Shown piece after piece: positions 18,771 through 28,639 of a stretch of 64,000 bases of DNA; position 1 is the stretch's first letter, and every line of letters starts with the position of its first letter. The stretch is from Clostridium gelidum (GTDB taxonomy: Bacteria; Bacillota; Clostridia; Clostridiales; Clostridiaceae), in the NCBI RefSeq assembly GCF_019977655.1, contig NZ_AP024849.1:4311001-4375000 (forward strand), read 5' to 3'. A program made the translations under genes and the position numbers. Under the pieces are notes generated by a model. The model was not told the origin of the DNA and did not search any database. It saw nothing but the letters and a program-made list of their open reading frames with translations.

Positions 18771-19808
18771 TTACTCAACATAAAATGCTGTTGCAACAGA
18801 TCTTTCTCCATCCCAAGCATTAGGAGAATTTATCACTTCACCTTTGTAAAACATTGTTGATGAATATCCCCCATCTAGAGCACCTGCATTAATAGCTCCT
18901 CGTTCTAACATTATTTGTTGAACATCATATACACTTGCTCCAGGAGATGTAATTTTTCTACCGTCAATAACTAAAAATATTACTGTTCCATCTTCCTTTT
19001 GCCCAACTGCAGTTCTAGGATTAAGTCCATCTGCCATTTTATCCCTTACCTGTGGCTCTCCATTAATAATAATATTAGGTCTTCTAAAACACATTGCTTC
19101 TTGCACCTCTAATTTTTGCAATTCTACAAGAGTATGATCTCCAACTATAAGTTGTCCACCTTTTGTGAATGCAATAACATTTTCAATATTATTTTTCTTT
19201 ATATTATTTTTAGGATATATGATCTTCCCTCCTGAAATTACAAATCCACCTGGCTCTGCTCCAGTTCCTGCATAAAGTGTTCCATCAGAAGACTGATCTA
19301 CAAAAGCCCCTCCATTAATGGCTGCAATAGCATTATGTTCTTCTGCCATTTCACTTGTCTTTTGTCCTATTTTGCCTACATACTTAGTCATTGCAACCTT
19401 AACTCCTAATGGATTCTTTATTTCTAGTACATACCCAGAATATCTATCTGTATGTATATCATATCTACTTACATCGTTTCCACTTGTATATTTGACTTTT
19501 ATTTTATCAATATCTGTAGCAACATTTTTAGTAACTTGCTCTTTTGGCTCTTCTTCCTTCTTTACGCCTACAATTTCATTTATACTTTCTTGTGACATAA
19601 AATTAGTCAGTAAATATGCATGTCTTGTCCCAAGTACACTTAACACAAATACCTTTTTCGTATTTTCATAAGGTCCAAAAAATAATATAATAGGAGTTGT
19701 TATCCCTAAAAAAACAACTATATATATTATTCCCATAAAAAATACTAATGGCTTAAATTTCTTATTTTTTACGCTTTCCACTGTCTGCTGATTACCTTTC
19801 GTGTCCAT
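18771..19808 (-). CDS. phosphodiester glycosidase (NAGPA/DUF2233) family exoprotein
   Basis: A 345-residue protein with one N-terminal signal anchor (about 23-47) and an extracellular NAGPA-type domain (about 150-345). The diagnostic parts are EHNAIAAINGGAFVD, GLNPRTAVGQKEDGTVIFLV, IDGRK and the C-terminal GALDGGYSSTMFYKGEVIN. Relatives cleave GlcNAc-1-phosphodiester linkages or act in exopolysaccharide and teichoic-acid-type glycan metabolism. The ATG is preceded by GGAGG. It is first of a two-gene unit with the propeller-like protein and is separated from the upstream giant gene by a terminator. Confidence 0.88.
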   Translation of the reverse strand: MDTKGNQQTVESVKNKKFKPLVFFMGIIYIVVFLGITTPIILFFGPYENTKKVFVLSVLGTRHAYLLTNFMSQESINEIVGVKKEEEPKEQVTKNVATDIDKIKVKYTSGNDVSRYDIHTDRYSGYVLEIKNPLGVKVAMTKYVGKIGQKTSEMAEEHNAIAAINGGAFVDQSSDGTLYAGTGAEPGGFVISGGKIIYPKNNIKKNNIENVIAFTKGGQLIVGDHTLVELQKLEVQEAMCFRRPNIIINGEPQVRDKMADGLNPRTAVGQKEDGTVIFLVIDGRKITSPGASVYDVQQIMLERGAINAGALDGGYSSTMFYKGEVINSPNAWDGERSVATAFYVE

Positions 19809-19830
19809 TCATTACCTCCAAATTGTATAC

Positions 19831-19860
19831 AAATAGAAGGGACTATTGTCCCTTCTATTT
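19831..19860 (-). terminator. rho-independent terminator after the activase-like giant gene
   Basis: AAATAGAAGGGAC (19831-19843) pairs perfectly with GTCCCTTCTATTT (19848-19860) around TATT. It lies 25 bases past the stop codon at 19885 and just upstream of the next gene's ribosome binding site. Confidence 0.8.
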
Positions 19861-19884
19861 AAATTAATCATAACTATTTTTATT

Positions 19885-22800
19885 CTAAGTTAGACTCACT
19901 TCATTTTGGAACTGTTGTTTTCCTATACTTTCTTCTTGTTCCTTATGAATTGTAGGTTCTTCTTCTAAATTCTTAAATGCCACTGATAGCATAAGTTTAA
20001 TTCTATTTAATTGATTTACATTAGATGCCCCTGGATCATAATCTATCGCTACTATATTTGAGCTTGGATATCTTTCTTTTAAAGTTTTAATCATTCCTTT
20101 TCCAGTTACATGATTAGGTAAACATGCAAATGGTTGAAGACAAGCTATATTATTAGCTCCGCTTTCTATAAGCTCAATCATTTCAGCTGTTAAAAACCAT
20201 CCTTCTCCAGTTTGATTTCCAAGAGATAGTACAGGAGATGCCATATTAGCTAATTCTCTTATATGCTTTGGCTTATGGAATCTATTGCTCTTTTCTAGAT
20301 ACTTCTTCATAGTTTTTCTATAAGTTTCCATATACATAATTGCCATATTACATAAATTCTTTGACATTTTACTTCCTGCAAGGAATTTAGCCTTAAAATC
20401 TGCATCAAGTGCTGAATAGAAGAAGAAATCCAATAAATCTGGAACTACTGCTTCTACTCCTTCATTTTCTAAAATTCCTATTATATCATTATTTGCTGTT
20501 GGATGGAACTTAACTAATATTTCTCCAACAACTCCAACTTTAGGCTTTTTAATATTTAATGATGGTAAATTATCAAAATCATTAATTATTTCTTTTATAT
20601 TTTTATTAAATTCTCTTTTACTTCCATTAATTAAATTTAACTTAGCTCTTTCATTCCATTTTTTATGAAGTTCATTTGCAGATCCTTTAACTTTTTCATA
20701 AGGTCTTGTCCTATATAAAACCCTCATAAACAAATCTCCATAAACTAAAGCCATAATTGCCTTATGAAGAAGTTTTGCTGTAATTTTAAAGCCCGGTTGT
20801 TCTTCGAGTCCTACTGCATTTAAAGATATAACTGGCACTTGTTCAAATCCCGCTTGCTTTAATGCCATCTTTAAAAAACCAATATAATTTGTGGCTCTAC
20901 ATCCACCACCTGTTTGTGACATTATAACAGAAGTATTATTCACATCATACTTACCTGATTTTAAAGCTTCAATCATTTGACCAACTACTATTATTGAAGG
21001 ATAACAAGCGTCATTATTAACATATTTTAAGCCTTCATCAACTGCTTTCATGTCCATTGATGGTAATACATCAATATTATATCCAGCTGCTCTTGTTGCT
21101 GTTTCAATCAAATCAAAATGTATTGGTGACATTTGAGGACATAAAATTGTATGAGTTTTCCTCATTTGTGCTGTAAATACTGGATTTTTATATACAATCT
21201 TTTCTTCAATTGGTTTATAATTCTTTCTTTCTCTTTCATCCATTGCAGCTTTTAATGATCTTATTCTTATTTTAGCTGCACCTAAATTATTTCCTTCATC
21301 TATTTTAAGCACTGTATATAGCTTTCCCTTAGATGAAATTATTTCATTTACTTGATCTGTAGTAACAGCATCTAATCCGCATCCAAAAGAATTTAATTGA
21401 ATTATATCAACGCAAGGCTCCTCAGCTACAAAAGCCGCTGCTCTATATAATCTTGAATGGTACATCCATTGATCTACAACTCTTAATTTATCTTTTAATA
21501 CCCCTAAATGAGATACACTATCTTCTGTTAATACTGCCATATCAAAAGAACTTATAATATCAGGGATACCATGATTTATTTCTGGATCTATGTGATATGG
21601 TCTTCCACTTAATACTATTCCTTTTTTATTATTTTTTCTTAAATAATCTATGACTTCTTCACCTTTTTGTTGAATGTCCTTTTTATATGCTTCTCTTTCA
21701 ATACTTGCTTTATTTACTGCAGTTCTTGCTTCTTGAAGTGTAACATTAAACATTCTAAATTCATCTACTAGTCTATTTGCAAGTTCCTTATCATCATTTA
21801 AAGATAAAAATGGTTCCATAAAATTAATATCATTTGATTTTAATTCATCCATATTATTTTTTATAGCTTCTGGATACGAAATTACCATAGGGCAATTATA
21901 ATTATTTTGAGCATCCTTAAATTCATTTTTTTCATAAGATATACAAGGATAAAATATATTCTTAATTCCTCTATTTATTAAATTAATTACATGACCATGC
22001 GCAAGCTTCGCAGGATAACAAGCAGATTCTGATGGAATTGTCTCTATTCCAAGTTCATATATCTTTTTGCTTGATGGTGCTGATAACTTAACACTAAATC
22101 CTAAACTGGTTAAAAGAGTAAACCAAAACGGATAATTTTCATACATATTGAGAACTCTTGGAATCCCAATTACTCCACGTTTAGCTTTTTCTTCGTTAAG
22201 AGGCTTGTAATTAAAAGTTCTCTTATACTTATAGTCATATAGATTTGGCAACTTTTCTTCTTTAGGTTTATCTATACCTAATCCTCTTTCACATCTGTTT
22301 CCTGAAATATACTCTTCAGATGTAGAGAATTTATTTATAGTAAGTAAACAATTGTTTCCGCATTTTCCACATCTTTTAAAAGACGATGCCATTTCAAATT
22401 CATCTATTTGATTTCTAGGTAATAAACTAGACTTTTTGTCTTTTGAATATCGTTCTTTTGCAATAAGTGCACATCCAAAAGCACCCATAAGGCCTGCTAT
22501 ATCTGGCCTTATAACTTCTCTACCTGAAATACTTTCAAAACTTCTAAGTACAGCTTCATTATAAAAAGTTCCACCTTGTACTATTACTTTTTCGCCTATG
22601 TCACTTTCACTTCTTAATTTTATTACTTTAAATAAAGCATTTTTTATAACAGAATATGAAATTCCTGCTGAAATATCAGAAACCGTTGCACCTTCCTTTT
22701 GAGATTGCTTAACTCTAGAGTTCATAAACACTGTACATCTAGATCCTAAATCGACAGGAGCTTTAGAATGTAGCGCTTCCTTTGCAAAATCTTCAATCTT

Positions 22801-24183
22801 CATACCTAATGATTTAGCAAAACTTTCAATAAATGATCCACATCCTGATGAACAAGCTTCATTTAAAAGTATGCTATCTATAGCACCATTTTTTATTTTT
22901 ATGCACTTCATATCTTGTCCACCTATGTCTAGGATAAAGTCTACTCCAGGCAAGAAATAATCAGCTGCTTTATAATGTGCAATTGTTTCAATTTCTCCAA
23001 TATCTATATGTAAAGCAGCTTTAATTAAAGCTTCTCCATAACCTGTAACTGTAGAATTTGCAATTTCTACTGCTTCAGGAAGTTTTTCATATAAATCTTT
23101 AATAATTCCTACAACTTTATTTAGTGGATTTCCTTCATTGCTTCCATAATAAGAATATAAAAGTTCAGAATCTTCACTTATAAGTGCAACCTTAGTTGTT
23201 GTTGACCCCGCATCTATTCCAAGATACGCTTGTCCTCTGTAACTGCTAAGTTCGGCTCTCTTTAATACGCTTTTATTATGTCTATCTTTAAACTTTTTAT
23301 AATCTTCTTCATCTTTAAATAAAGGGTCCAGCCTAGGCTCAGTATCATCCTTTATATTAGAAATATCCGAAATCTTACCTACTATCTTTTTTAGAGATGT
23401 TACTTTTTCTTTTTCTGATAAAAGTGCAGCTCCAATAGCAACAAAAAGCTCCGAATTTTTTGGTGCAATTACTTGTTCTTCTGGTAAATTTAATGTTTCA
23501 ATAAATCTTTGTCTGAGTTCTGGTAAAAAGAATAATGGTCCTCCAAGAAATGCTACATTTCCTTTTATAGGTTTACCACATGCAAGTCCTCCTATAGTTT
23601 GATTTACTACAGCTTGAAGTATAGATGCAGCTATATCTGCTTTATGAGCACCTTCATTTATCAGTGGTTGTACATCTGTTTTTGCAAAGACTCCACATCT
23701 TGATGCTATAGGATATAATACTTTGTATTCTTTTGCATAATTATTAAGTCCTAATGCATCTGTATTTAATAATATTGCCATTTGATCTATAAAAGCCCCA
23801 GTACCACCTGCACAGCTTCCATTCATTCGTTGCTCTATTCCACCTTTAAAATATGTTATTTTAGCATCTTCACCGCCAAGCTCTATTACAACATCAGTTT
23901 GTGGAATAATTGTTTCAACTGTTTTTGAACATGCAATTACTTCTTGCACAAAACCAATTTCAAGCCATTTAGATACGGACATACCGCCTGAACCAGTTAT
24001 ATTAATTCTACAGTTAATATCACCTAAGGCATCATAACATTTATTTATTAAATCTATAATTGTGCTTCTTATATCCGAAAAATGTCTTTGATATTTACTA
24101 TATATTATGCTGTCCTCATTATTAAGAACTGCTAATTTTACTGTTGTGGATCCTATATCTAATCCAATTTTATAATTTATCAT
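19885..24183 (-). CDS. acyl-CoA dehydratase activase-like giant protein (two BadF/BcrA ATPase units plus DUF2229 and HgdB-like parts)
   Basis: A 1432-residue cytoplasmic protein. The first ASKHA ATPase unit (about 1-260) begins IGLDIGSTTVKLAVL and has GGEDAKI and CAGGTGAFIDQMA. A second unit (about 318-575) has YLGIDAGSTTTKVALI, GGQDMKC and SSGCGSFIESFAKS. A cysteine motif RCGKCGNNC follows near 605. DUF2229 (GIPRVLNMYENYPFW) and a region like the 2-hydroxyacyl-CoA dehydratase subunit HgdB fill the C-terminal half. Known activases use ATP to drive one electron into a dehydratase through a [4Fe-4S] cluster. These fused forms are widespread in clostridia, their substrate is unknown, and no dehydratase genes are adjacent. 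AGAGGTG precedes the ATG. It is a single-gene unit. Confidence 0.88.
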   Translation of the reverse strand: MINYKIGLDIGSTTVKLAVLNNEDSIIYSKYQRHFSDIRSTIIDLINKCYDALGDINCRINITGSGGMSVSKWLEIGFVQEVIACSKTVETIIPQTDVVIELGGEDAKITYFKGGIEQRMNGSCAGGTGAFIDQMAILLNTDALGLNNYAKEYKVLYPIASRCGVFAKTDVQPLINEGAHKADIAASILQAVVNQTIGGLACGKPIKGNVAFLGGPLFFLPELRQRFIETLNLPEEQVIAPKNSELFVAIGAALLSEKEKVTSLKKIVGKISDISNIKDDTEPRLDPLFKDEEDYKKFKDRHNKSVLKRAELSSYRGQAYLGIDAGSTTTKVALISEDSELLYSYYGSNEGNPLNKVVGIIKDLYEKLPEAVEIANSTVTGYGEALIKAALHIDIGEIETIAHYKAADYFLPGVDFILDIGGQDMKCIKIKNGAIDSILLNEACSSGCGSFIESFAKSLGMKIEDFAKEALHSKAPVDLGSRCTVFMNSRVKQSQKEGATVSDISAGISYSVIKNALFKVIKLRSESDIGEKVIVQGGTFYNEAVLRSFESISGREVIRPDIAGLMGAFGCALIAKERYSKDKKSSLLPRNQIDEFEMASSFKRCGKCGNNCLLTINKFSTSEEYISGNRCERGLGIDKPKEEKLPNLYDYKYKRTFNYKPLNEEKAKRGVIGIPRVLNMYENYPFWFTLLTSLGFSVKLSAPSSKKIYELGIETIPSESACYPAKLAHGHVINLINRGIKNIFYPCISYEKNEFKDAQNNYNCPMVISYPEAIKNNMDELKSNDINFMEPFLSLNDDKELANRLVDEFRMFNVTLQEARTAVNKASIEREAYKKDIQQKGEEVIDYLRKNNKKGIVLSGRPYHIDPEINHGIPDIISSFDMAVLTEDSVSHLGVLKDKLRVVDQWMYHSRLYRAAAFVAEEPCVDIIQLNSFGCGLDAVTTDQVNEIISSKGKLYTVLKIDEGNNLGAAKIRIRSLKAAMDERERKNYKPIEEKIVYKNPVFTAQMRKTHTILCPQMSPIHFDLIETATRAAGYNIDVLPSMDMKAVDEGLKYVNNDACYPSIIVVGQMIEALKSGKYDVNNTSVIMSQTGGGCRATNYIGFLKMALKQAGFEQVPVISLNAVGLEEQPGFKITAKLLHKAIMALVYGDLFMRVLYRTRPYEKVKGSANELHKKWNERAKLNLINGSKREFNKNIKEIINDFDNLPSLNIKKPKVGVVGEILVKFHPTANNDIIGILENEGVEAVVPDLLDFFFYSALDADFKAKFLAGSKMSKNLCNMAIMYMETYRKTMKKYLEKSNRFHKPKHIRELANMASPVLSLGNQTGEGWFLTAEMIELIESGANNIACLQPFACLPNHVTGKGMIKTLKERYPSSNIVAIDYDPGASNVNQLNRIKLMLSVAFKNLEEEPTIHKEQEESIGKQQFQNEVSLT

Positions 24184-24365
24184 ATTTTAGCATTCACCTC
24201 TTTGCTTTTTTCAATTAACATACACTCTTTTTTTAATTTGCATGCTATGTCTTCATAAATTGAAATTATAAATTAATAAGTTCATATGTATAGTTATTTA
24301 AATTACTGTCTATAATTATAAAGTATTTAGGGCAATATTTACAATTTTATTTTTGGAGGAAACAA

Positions 24366-24725
24366 ATGAATTATTTTAATGAAGGAAATAAATTTTATAA
24401 TACACAAGATTATGAAAAAGCTATTGATTGTTATAAAAAATCTGCATCCCAAAATGCAAATGAAGCCTGCTCCTATTATAATTGTGGTGTTTGCTTTATT
24501 AAACTAAAAAATTTTGATGATGCAATAATAATGTTAAATAAAGCAATCACCCTTAAACGTGAAAGTAAATATTTTTTTAATCTAGGATATTGCTATGTTA
24601 TGAAAGAATGTCTTAATACTGCTTTGCGTCTTTTCAATCTAGCTTGGTCAATAGATCCTAATGACAAAGACTGTGAAAAGGCTATTGACCTTATTATTTC
24701 AAAGCTTCATAAAAAAATAATTTAG
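24366..24725 (+). CDS. small TPR-repeat protein
   Basis: A 119-residue cytoplasmic protein made of about three tetratricopeptide repeats: FNEGNKFYNTQDYEKAIDCY, ACSYYNCGVCFIKLKNFDDA and YFFNLGYCYVMKECLNTAL. TPR proteins are protein-binding scaffolds, and nothing else can be read from it. A GGAGG site lies seven bases before the ATG. It is divergent from the activase-like gene, sharing a 182-base intergenic region, and stands alone on the plus strand. Confidence 0.85.
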   Translation: MNYFNEGNKFYNTQDYEKAIDCYKKSASQNANEACSYYNCGVCFIKLKNFDDAIIMLNKAITLKRESKYFFNLGYCYVMKECLNTALRLFNLAWSIDPNDKDCEKAIDLIISKLHKKII

Positions 24726-24929
24726 CACACATTTAAATGCACAATGCATTTGTATGTTTTAACCATCTAAAACTCTATAATATTGTATATATTTAAAAAT
24801 TTATTCTTCATTTCAAATTTAAGAAATTTTGTAAAAATTTCATCCATAATTGGTCACATACTACCCATAAAGGGAATCAATTGTAAATTGTTAATTAGAA
24901 CATATATACATTAATAAAATATTGTATTA

Positions 24930-25652
24930 TTACCATTCTCCAGCAATTTCTTCTACATTATGATTATTAAACAGATTTGAATCAAAATAATTTCCTCCAT
25001 CATAAAAGGTTGTATCTACATTTATCCACGTATTTTCGTCATTTAAATAAACTTGATTCCATGCATGACCTACATATTGTGTACCATCAAATGCCTGGCC
25101 ACCTATTATTCTTACTTTAAGATTTATAGCTCTTGACATGGCTACATAAAGACATGCTTTATCAAAGCATATACCTGATCTTTTTTCAAAAGCACATATA
25201 GCGCCACTTTCTGGCATTTTACGATTTCCATTTATTACCTGTTCCGCTTTAGCATCATCATACTTTATATTGCTTCCAATCCAAGTATATAAAATTTTAG
25301 CTCTTTCTCTATCACTTGTAGCATTTTCTGTTAATTCAACTGCTTTATTATTAATATTTTCGTTTGATTTTATCCCATCATCTATAGTAATTCCATTATA
25401 AATAATAATTGCCTTAGAAGACTTGCTTTTACTTGATTGTATATTCTTAAAAAATCCACTATTCTCGCGTTTGCTATATTCACTATCATCATTAGATGAA
25501 AAATCTTGTTTCAATCCATTTTCTGAAAAGGAACTCACTGCAGTGGAATTAAATGTTATATTAGGAAACACCAACATTGCAATAATTACACTTATTTGAA
25601 CACATCCCGAAAGAATTCCAGCAATCACCAGTAAAAATTTACTCTCTTTCAT
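24930..25652 (-). CDS. membrane-anchored transglutaminase-like protein
   Basis: A 240-residue protein with one N-terminal membrane segment (about 5-29). The transglutaminase-like core lies at about 105-230: RAKILYTWIGSNIKYDD, the Cys in RSGICFDKACLYVAMSRA, the His in YVGHAWNQVYL and the Asp in WINVDTTFYD. All three catalytic-type residues are present, so it is likely an extracellular cysteine protease or crosslinker. It lacks the wall-binding repeats of the other transglutaminase protein in this window. GGAGG precedes the ATG. It is transcribed away from recX with no tight spacing. Confidence 0.85.
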   Translation of the reverse strand: MKESKFLLVIAGILSGCVQISVIIAMLVFPNITFNSTAVSSFSENGLKQDFSSNDDSEYSKRENSGFFKNIQSSKSKSSKAIIIYNGITIDDGIKSNENINNKAVELTENATSDRERAKILYTWIGSNIKYDDAKAEQVINGNRKMPESGAICAFEKRSGICFDKACLYVAMSRAINLKVRIIGGQAFDGTQYVGHAWNQVYLNDENTWINVDTTFYDGGNYFDSNLFNNHNVEEIAGEW

Positions 25653-25793
25653 GATTATTCCTCCACAAATAATATCCTTATCTTATTAAATTTTATCTAT
25701 AATATAAAATTACGCCTAAATTTTTTTACTCTATATATTATTATACCAAAAATTATAATATTATTGTAAGTTATTATTTATCTTTAATGTATA

Positions 25794-26429
25794 TTAAAGC
25801 TCATCTAATGACATAATTTCTTTAACAACCTCACTTGTAATATCATATTCATATCCTTTAGAAATCAAATATCTATATAGCTTACCTGAAATTTTATAAT
25901 TATCATTTTCCTTCTTTTTTATGATATCAAACTTTTTCTTTGCTATATTAAGTGCAATATTTTTTTCATTTTCCTTATTTAAATCAGATAATTCTTCTTC
26001 TATATTCTCTTTAGATATACCCTTTTGAATTAGAGTATATTTAATTTTCTGACTCCCTTGAGACTTTAATTTTTCACGTATAAATGCCTTTGTATAATTA
26101 CTATCATTTATGAAATTGTATTCTTTAAGAAATTTAATACTCTTATTTATAGAGTTATCTTCATACCCCTTTAGTATTAACTTATCTCTAACCTCTTTTT
26201 CAGTTTTACAGCTTTTTTCAATGATTCTTAAAGCAGAATTTTTGCATCTTATTTGGCTCTCATGCTCCGCTAAAATTTTGAGTTTTTCCGAATCTATTTC
26301 ATCATTTCTATTAAGACCTTCTTTATAAACTAACTCTATTGAAAGAGAAAATGCATATTCACCATCTAAAAATAAATTAACCCTTTCTTTATTTCTTTTT
26401 TGAATTTCTATTTTTGTTATTATCGCCAT
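25794..26429 (-). CDS. recX: regulatory protein RecX
   Basis: A 211-residue cytoplasmic protein of the RecX family, which binds RecA filaments and limits recombinase activity. The three helical repeats are recognisable: ALRIIEKSCKTEKEVRDKL near 62, SIKFLKEYNFINDSNYTKAF near 97 and KLYRYLISKGYEYDITSEVV near 182, with LKSQGSQKIKYTLIQKGI between. Length is normal. No recA gene is in the window. It follows the M16 peptidase gene by 38 bases on the same strand and may be co-transcribed. Confidence 0.9.
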   Translation of the reverse strand: MAIITKIEIQKRNKERVNLFLDGEYAFSLSIELVYKEGLNRNDEIDSEKLKILAEHESQIRCKNSALRIIEKSCKTEKEVRDKLILKGYEDNSINKSIKFLKEYNFINDSNYTKAFIREKLKSQGSQKIKYTLIQKGISKENIEEELSDLNKENEKNIALNIAKKKFDIIKKKENDNYKISGKLYRYLISKGYEYDITSEVVKEIMSLDEL

Positions 26430-26467
26430 AATTCTTTATTTTCACCTTCATCTATAATTTAAATTCG

Positions 26468-27709
26468 TTAATTTGATTTTAGTATATGAACAGTTGGATT
26501 TTTCAAGACTTTTTTACCCACTTCATTTATTTTAATCATGTCTAAGTTATTTAGTCTGTCCATATCCTTAACAAATTCAAATATATCTTCATCTTCTAAA
26601 GCTTGATGAAGCATATAATTACATAATTCTGAAGAATCCTCTAAAGTTGATATTACTGCTGTCTTATGAACTTTCTTCATTATATTTAAATCCTTATCTA
26701 CAATTTGAATTTTTCCATCAACTAAACTCTTTAAAGTCTCATCAATTGCATCTTTTGCTTCATCAACATTTTCCTCACTAACTGCAGTATATATATAAAG
26801 AGTTTTTATGCTATTAGTTATTTCAAGATGAGTATAAATGTCATAAGCTAATCCTCTATTTTCCCTTATTTCTCTAAAAAGTAGTGAATTTGAACTTTCT
26901 CCAAGTCTATGATTTAGTATTCTAAGTGGAAGCTCATCAGACTTTTCCAGTTCATCAAAAGTGTATAAATACACTATAGTACTTTGTTCAATATCTTTTT
27001 TATAGCTTATTTCTGTTACTTCCTTATTTTTTTCTTTTATAATATCTATAGGCTTAGGTTTTTCACCTTCCCAGAGTTTAAAATTATCTTCTACCAATTC
27101 AATTGCTTCTTCGTGACTTAAAGATGATACCATAGTTATAAGTGAATTTCTTGGTGTATAATGCTTAGTATAGAACGAAAATATTTCGTTTCTAGTAAAC
27201 CTCGAAACATTTTCTTCAAGTCCAGTCACTTCATATTTAAGGGCACTATTAACAAATGCAATTTTATTTACATTTTTAAAGCTTAAATCTTCTATATCAT
27301 CTTTACTCATCCTTATTTCTGATAAAATAACTCCTCTTTCTTTTTCAATTTCATTCTTATCAAACTTTGGATTTGTTATCATATCACCTAAAAGTTCTAC
27401 TGCATTTTTAAATTCTTCCATTAAACAACTAATTGTATACACGGTTTCATCATAATCTGTATAAGCATTGTATTCTCCACCTAATGCTTCTAATTCTTCA
27501 TTAAGTTCCTCATCACTTCTATTTTTAGTTCCTTTAAACAATGTATGTTCAATAAAATGACTTATACCCTTTTGTTCTAGGTTCTCATATAATGCTCCAA
27601 CTTTAATTCCTATATTTATAGCTGCAATCTGAGTATCTTTATTTATTGTTATTACTTCTAGCCCATTTGCTAAAGTATGTCTCTTTACATCAAAATTTAA
27701 TTTTATCAT
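26468..27709 (-). CDS. M16 family zinc peptidase
   Basis: A 413-residue cytoplasmic protease of the insulinase/processing-peptidase type. The inverted zinc motif HxxEH is intact (HFIEHTLFKGT, His51, Glu54, His55), and the downstream Glu of EIEKERGVILSEIRMSKDD completes the metal site. The second, inactive domain follows from about 200, with RENRGLAYDIYTH. TAGGAG precedes the ATG. B. subtilis YmxG and related proteins have this form and size. The substrate is unknown. Confidence 0.9.
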   Translation of the reverse strand: MIKLNFDVKRHTLANGLEVITINKDTQIAAINIGIKVGALYENLEQKGISHFIEHTLFKGTKNRSDEELNEELEALGGEYNAYTDYDETVYTISCLMEEFKNAVELLGDMITNPKFDKNEIEKERGVILSEIRMSKDDIEDLSFKNVNKIAFVNSALKYEVTGLEENVSRFTRNEIFSFYTKHYTPRNSLITMVSSLSHEEAIELVEDNFKLWEGEKPKPIDIIKEKNKEVTEISYKKDIEQSTIVYLYTFDELEKSDELPLRILNHRLGESSNSLLFREIRENRGLAYDIYTHLEITNSIKTLYIYTAVSEENVDEAKDAIDETLKSLVDGKIQIVDKDLNIMKKVHKTAVISTLEDSSELCNYMLHQALEDEDIFEFVKDMDRLNNLDMIKINEVGKKVLKNPTVHILKSN

Positions 27710-27967
27710 TTATTAATCTCCTAATTGTATATAATATTATATGTATAAATATTATACCGTAACAAATATATTCTTTATAGCTTAAAACGATAATTTCTAA
27801 AATATTTTTCTTTACATATCTTTTATTTAATAAATTTATATTGATATTTCTAATATTATAATATAATTTAATCAATATAACTTACATTACTGTACAATTG
27901 TAATCTAATTGCCTTATTTATGTTATATTATTAATTATATATATATATGAAGGGAGATGACATAATA

Positions 27968-28639
27968 ATGAGAAAATCTATTTTAATTGTTGAGGACGAA
28001 CTTAGAATTAGGTTTTTACTTAGAGATTATTTAACTAAAGAAGATTTTAATGTTTTTGAAGCTTCAAATGGTGAAGAGGGCTTATTTTTATTTAGCTCTG
28101 AAAAAATTGATTTGGTGCTTTTAGATATAATGATGCCTATTATGGATGGATTAACTATGCTTGAAAAATTAAGAGCAGTCTCTACTGTTCCTGTAATTTT
28201 ACTTACTGCAAAGAGCGAGGAAGAGGATAAACTTGAAGGGTATGATTTTGGTGCTGATGATTATATGACAAAACCATTTAGTCCTAAGGTTTTAATTGCT
28301 AAAGTTAAAGCACTCTTAAAAAGGACTAGGGAAAATTTAGATTCAAGCTCTCAAGATTTTAATGGTCTTACTATAAATAAACTTTCTCATGAAGTTAAAA
28401 TTGATGGAAATGAAATAATATTGTCCCCAAAAGAATATGAGCTTTTAATTTATTTACTTACTAATCAAAGCATTGCATTAACTAGAGATAATATTTTGGA
28501 CAATGTATGGGGTATTGATTATTATGGAGACATTCGTACTGTAGACACTAATGTTAAAAGACTTCGTGAAAAATTATTGGATAAGGCAAATTATATAGTT
28601 ACTGTTCGTGGTAGCGGATATAAATTTGAGGCGAAATAA
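27968..28639 (+). CDS. OmpR-family response regulator
   Basis: A 223-residue two-component regulator. The receiver domain (1-115) has the acidic pocket VEDE, the phospho-acceptor Asp53 in LLDIMMP, and KPF near 103. The winged-helix DNA-binding domain (about 130-223) ends with TVDTNVKRLREKL and TVRGSGYKFE. The start at 27968 is chosen because AAGGGAG lies 11 bases upstream; an in-frame ATG at 27947 precedes that site. The stop overlaps the next gene's ATG by one base (TAATG), so regulator and kinase are translationally coupled. The regulon is unknown. Confidence 0.94.
   Translation: MRKSILIVEDELRIRFLLRDYLTKEDFNVFEASNGEEGLFLFSSEKIDLVLLDIMMPIMDGLTMLEKLRAVSTVPVILLTAKSEEEDKLEGYDFGADDYMTKPFSPKVLIAKVKALLKRTRENLDSSSQDFNGLTINKLSHEVKIDGNEIILSPKEYELLIYLLTNQSIALTRDNILDNVWGIDYYGDIRTVDTNVKRLREKLLDKANYIVTVRGSGYKFEAK

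Noticed and set aside
24184..24365. Search for riboswitch or T-box leaders upstream of the giant activase gene and the transporter operons
   Set aside because: No conserved leader core or antiterminator was recognised in these short intergenic regions.
27690..27875. A 61-codon minus-strand frame upstream of the M16 peptidase gene
   Set aside because: It lacks a ribosome binding site, is made of AT-rich low-complexity codons and overlaps the peptidase start.
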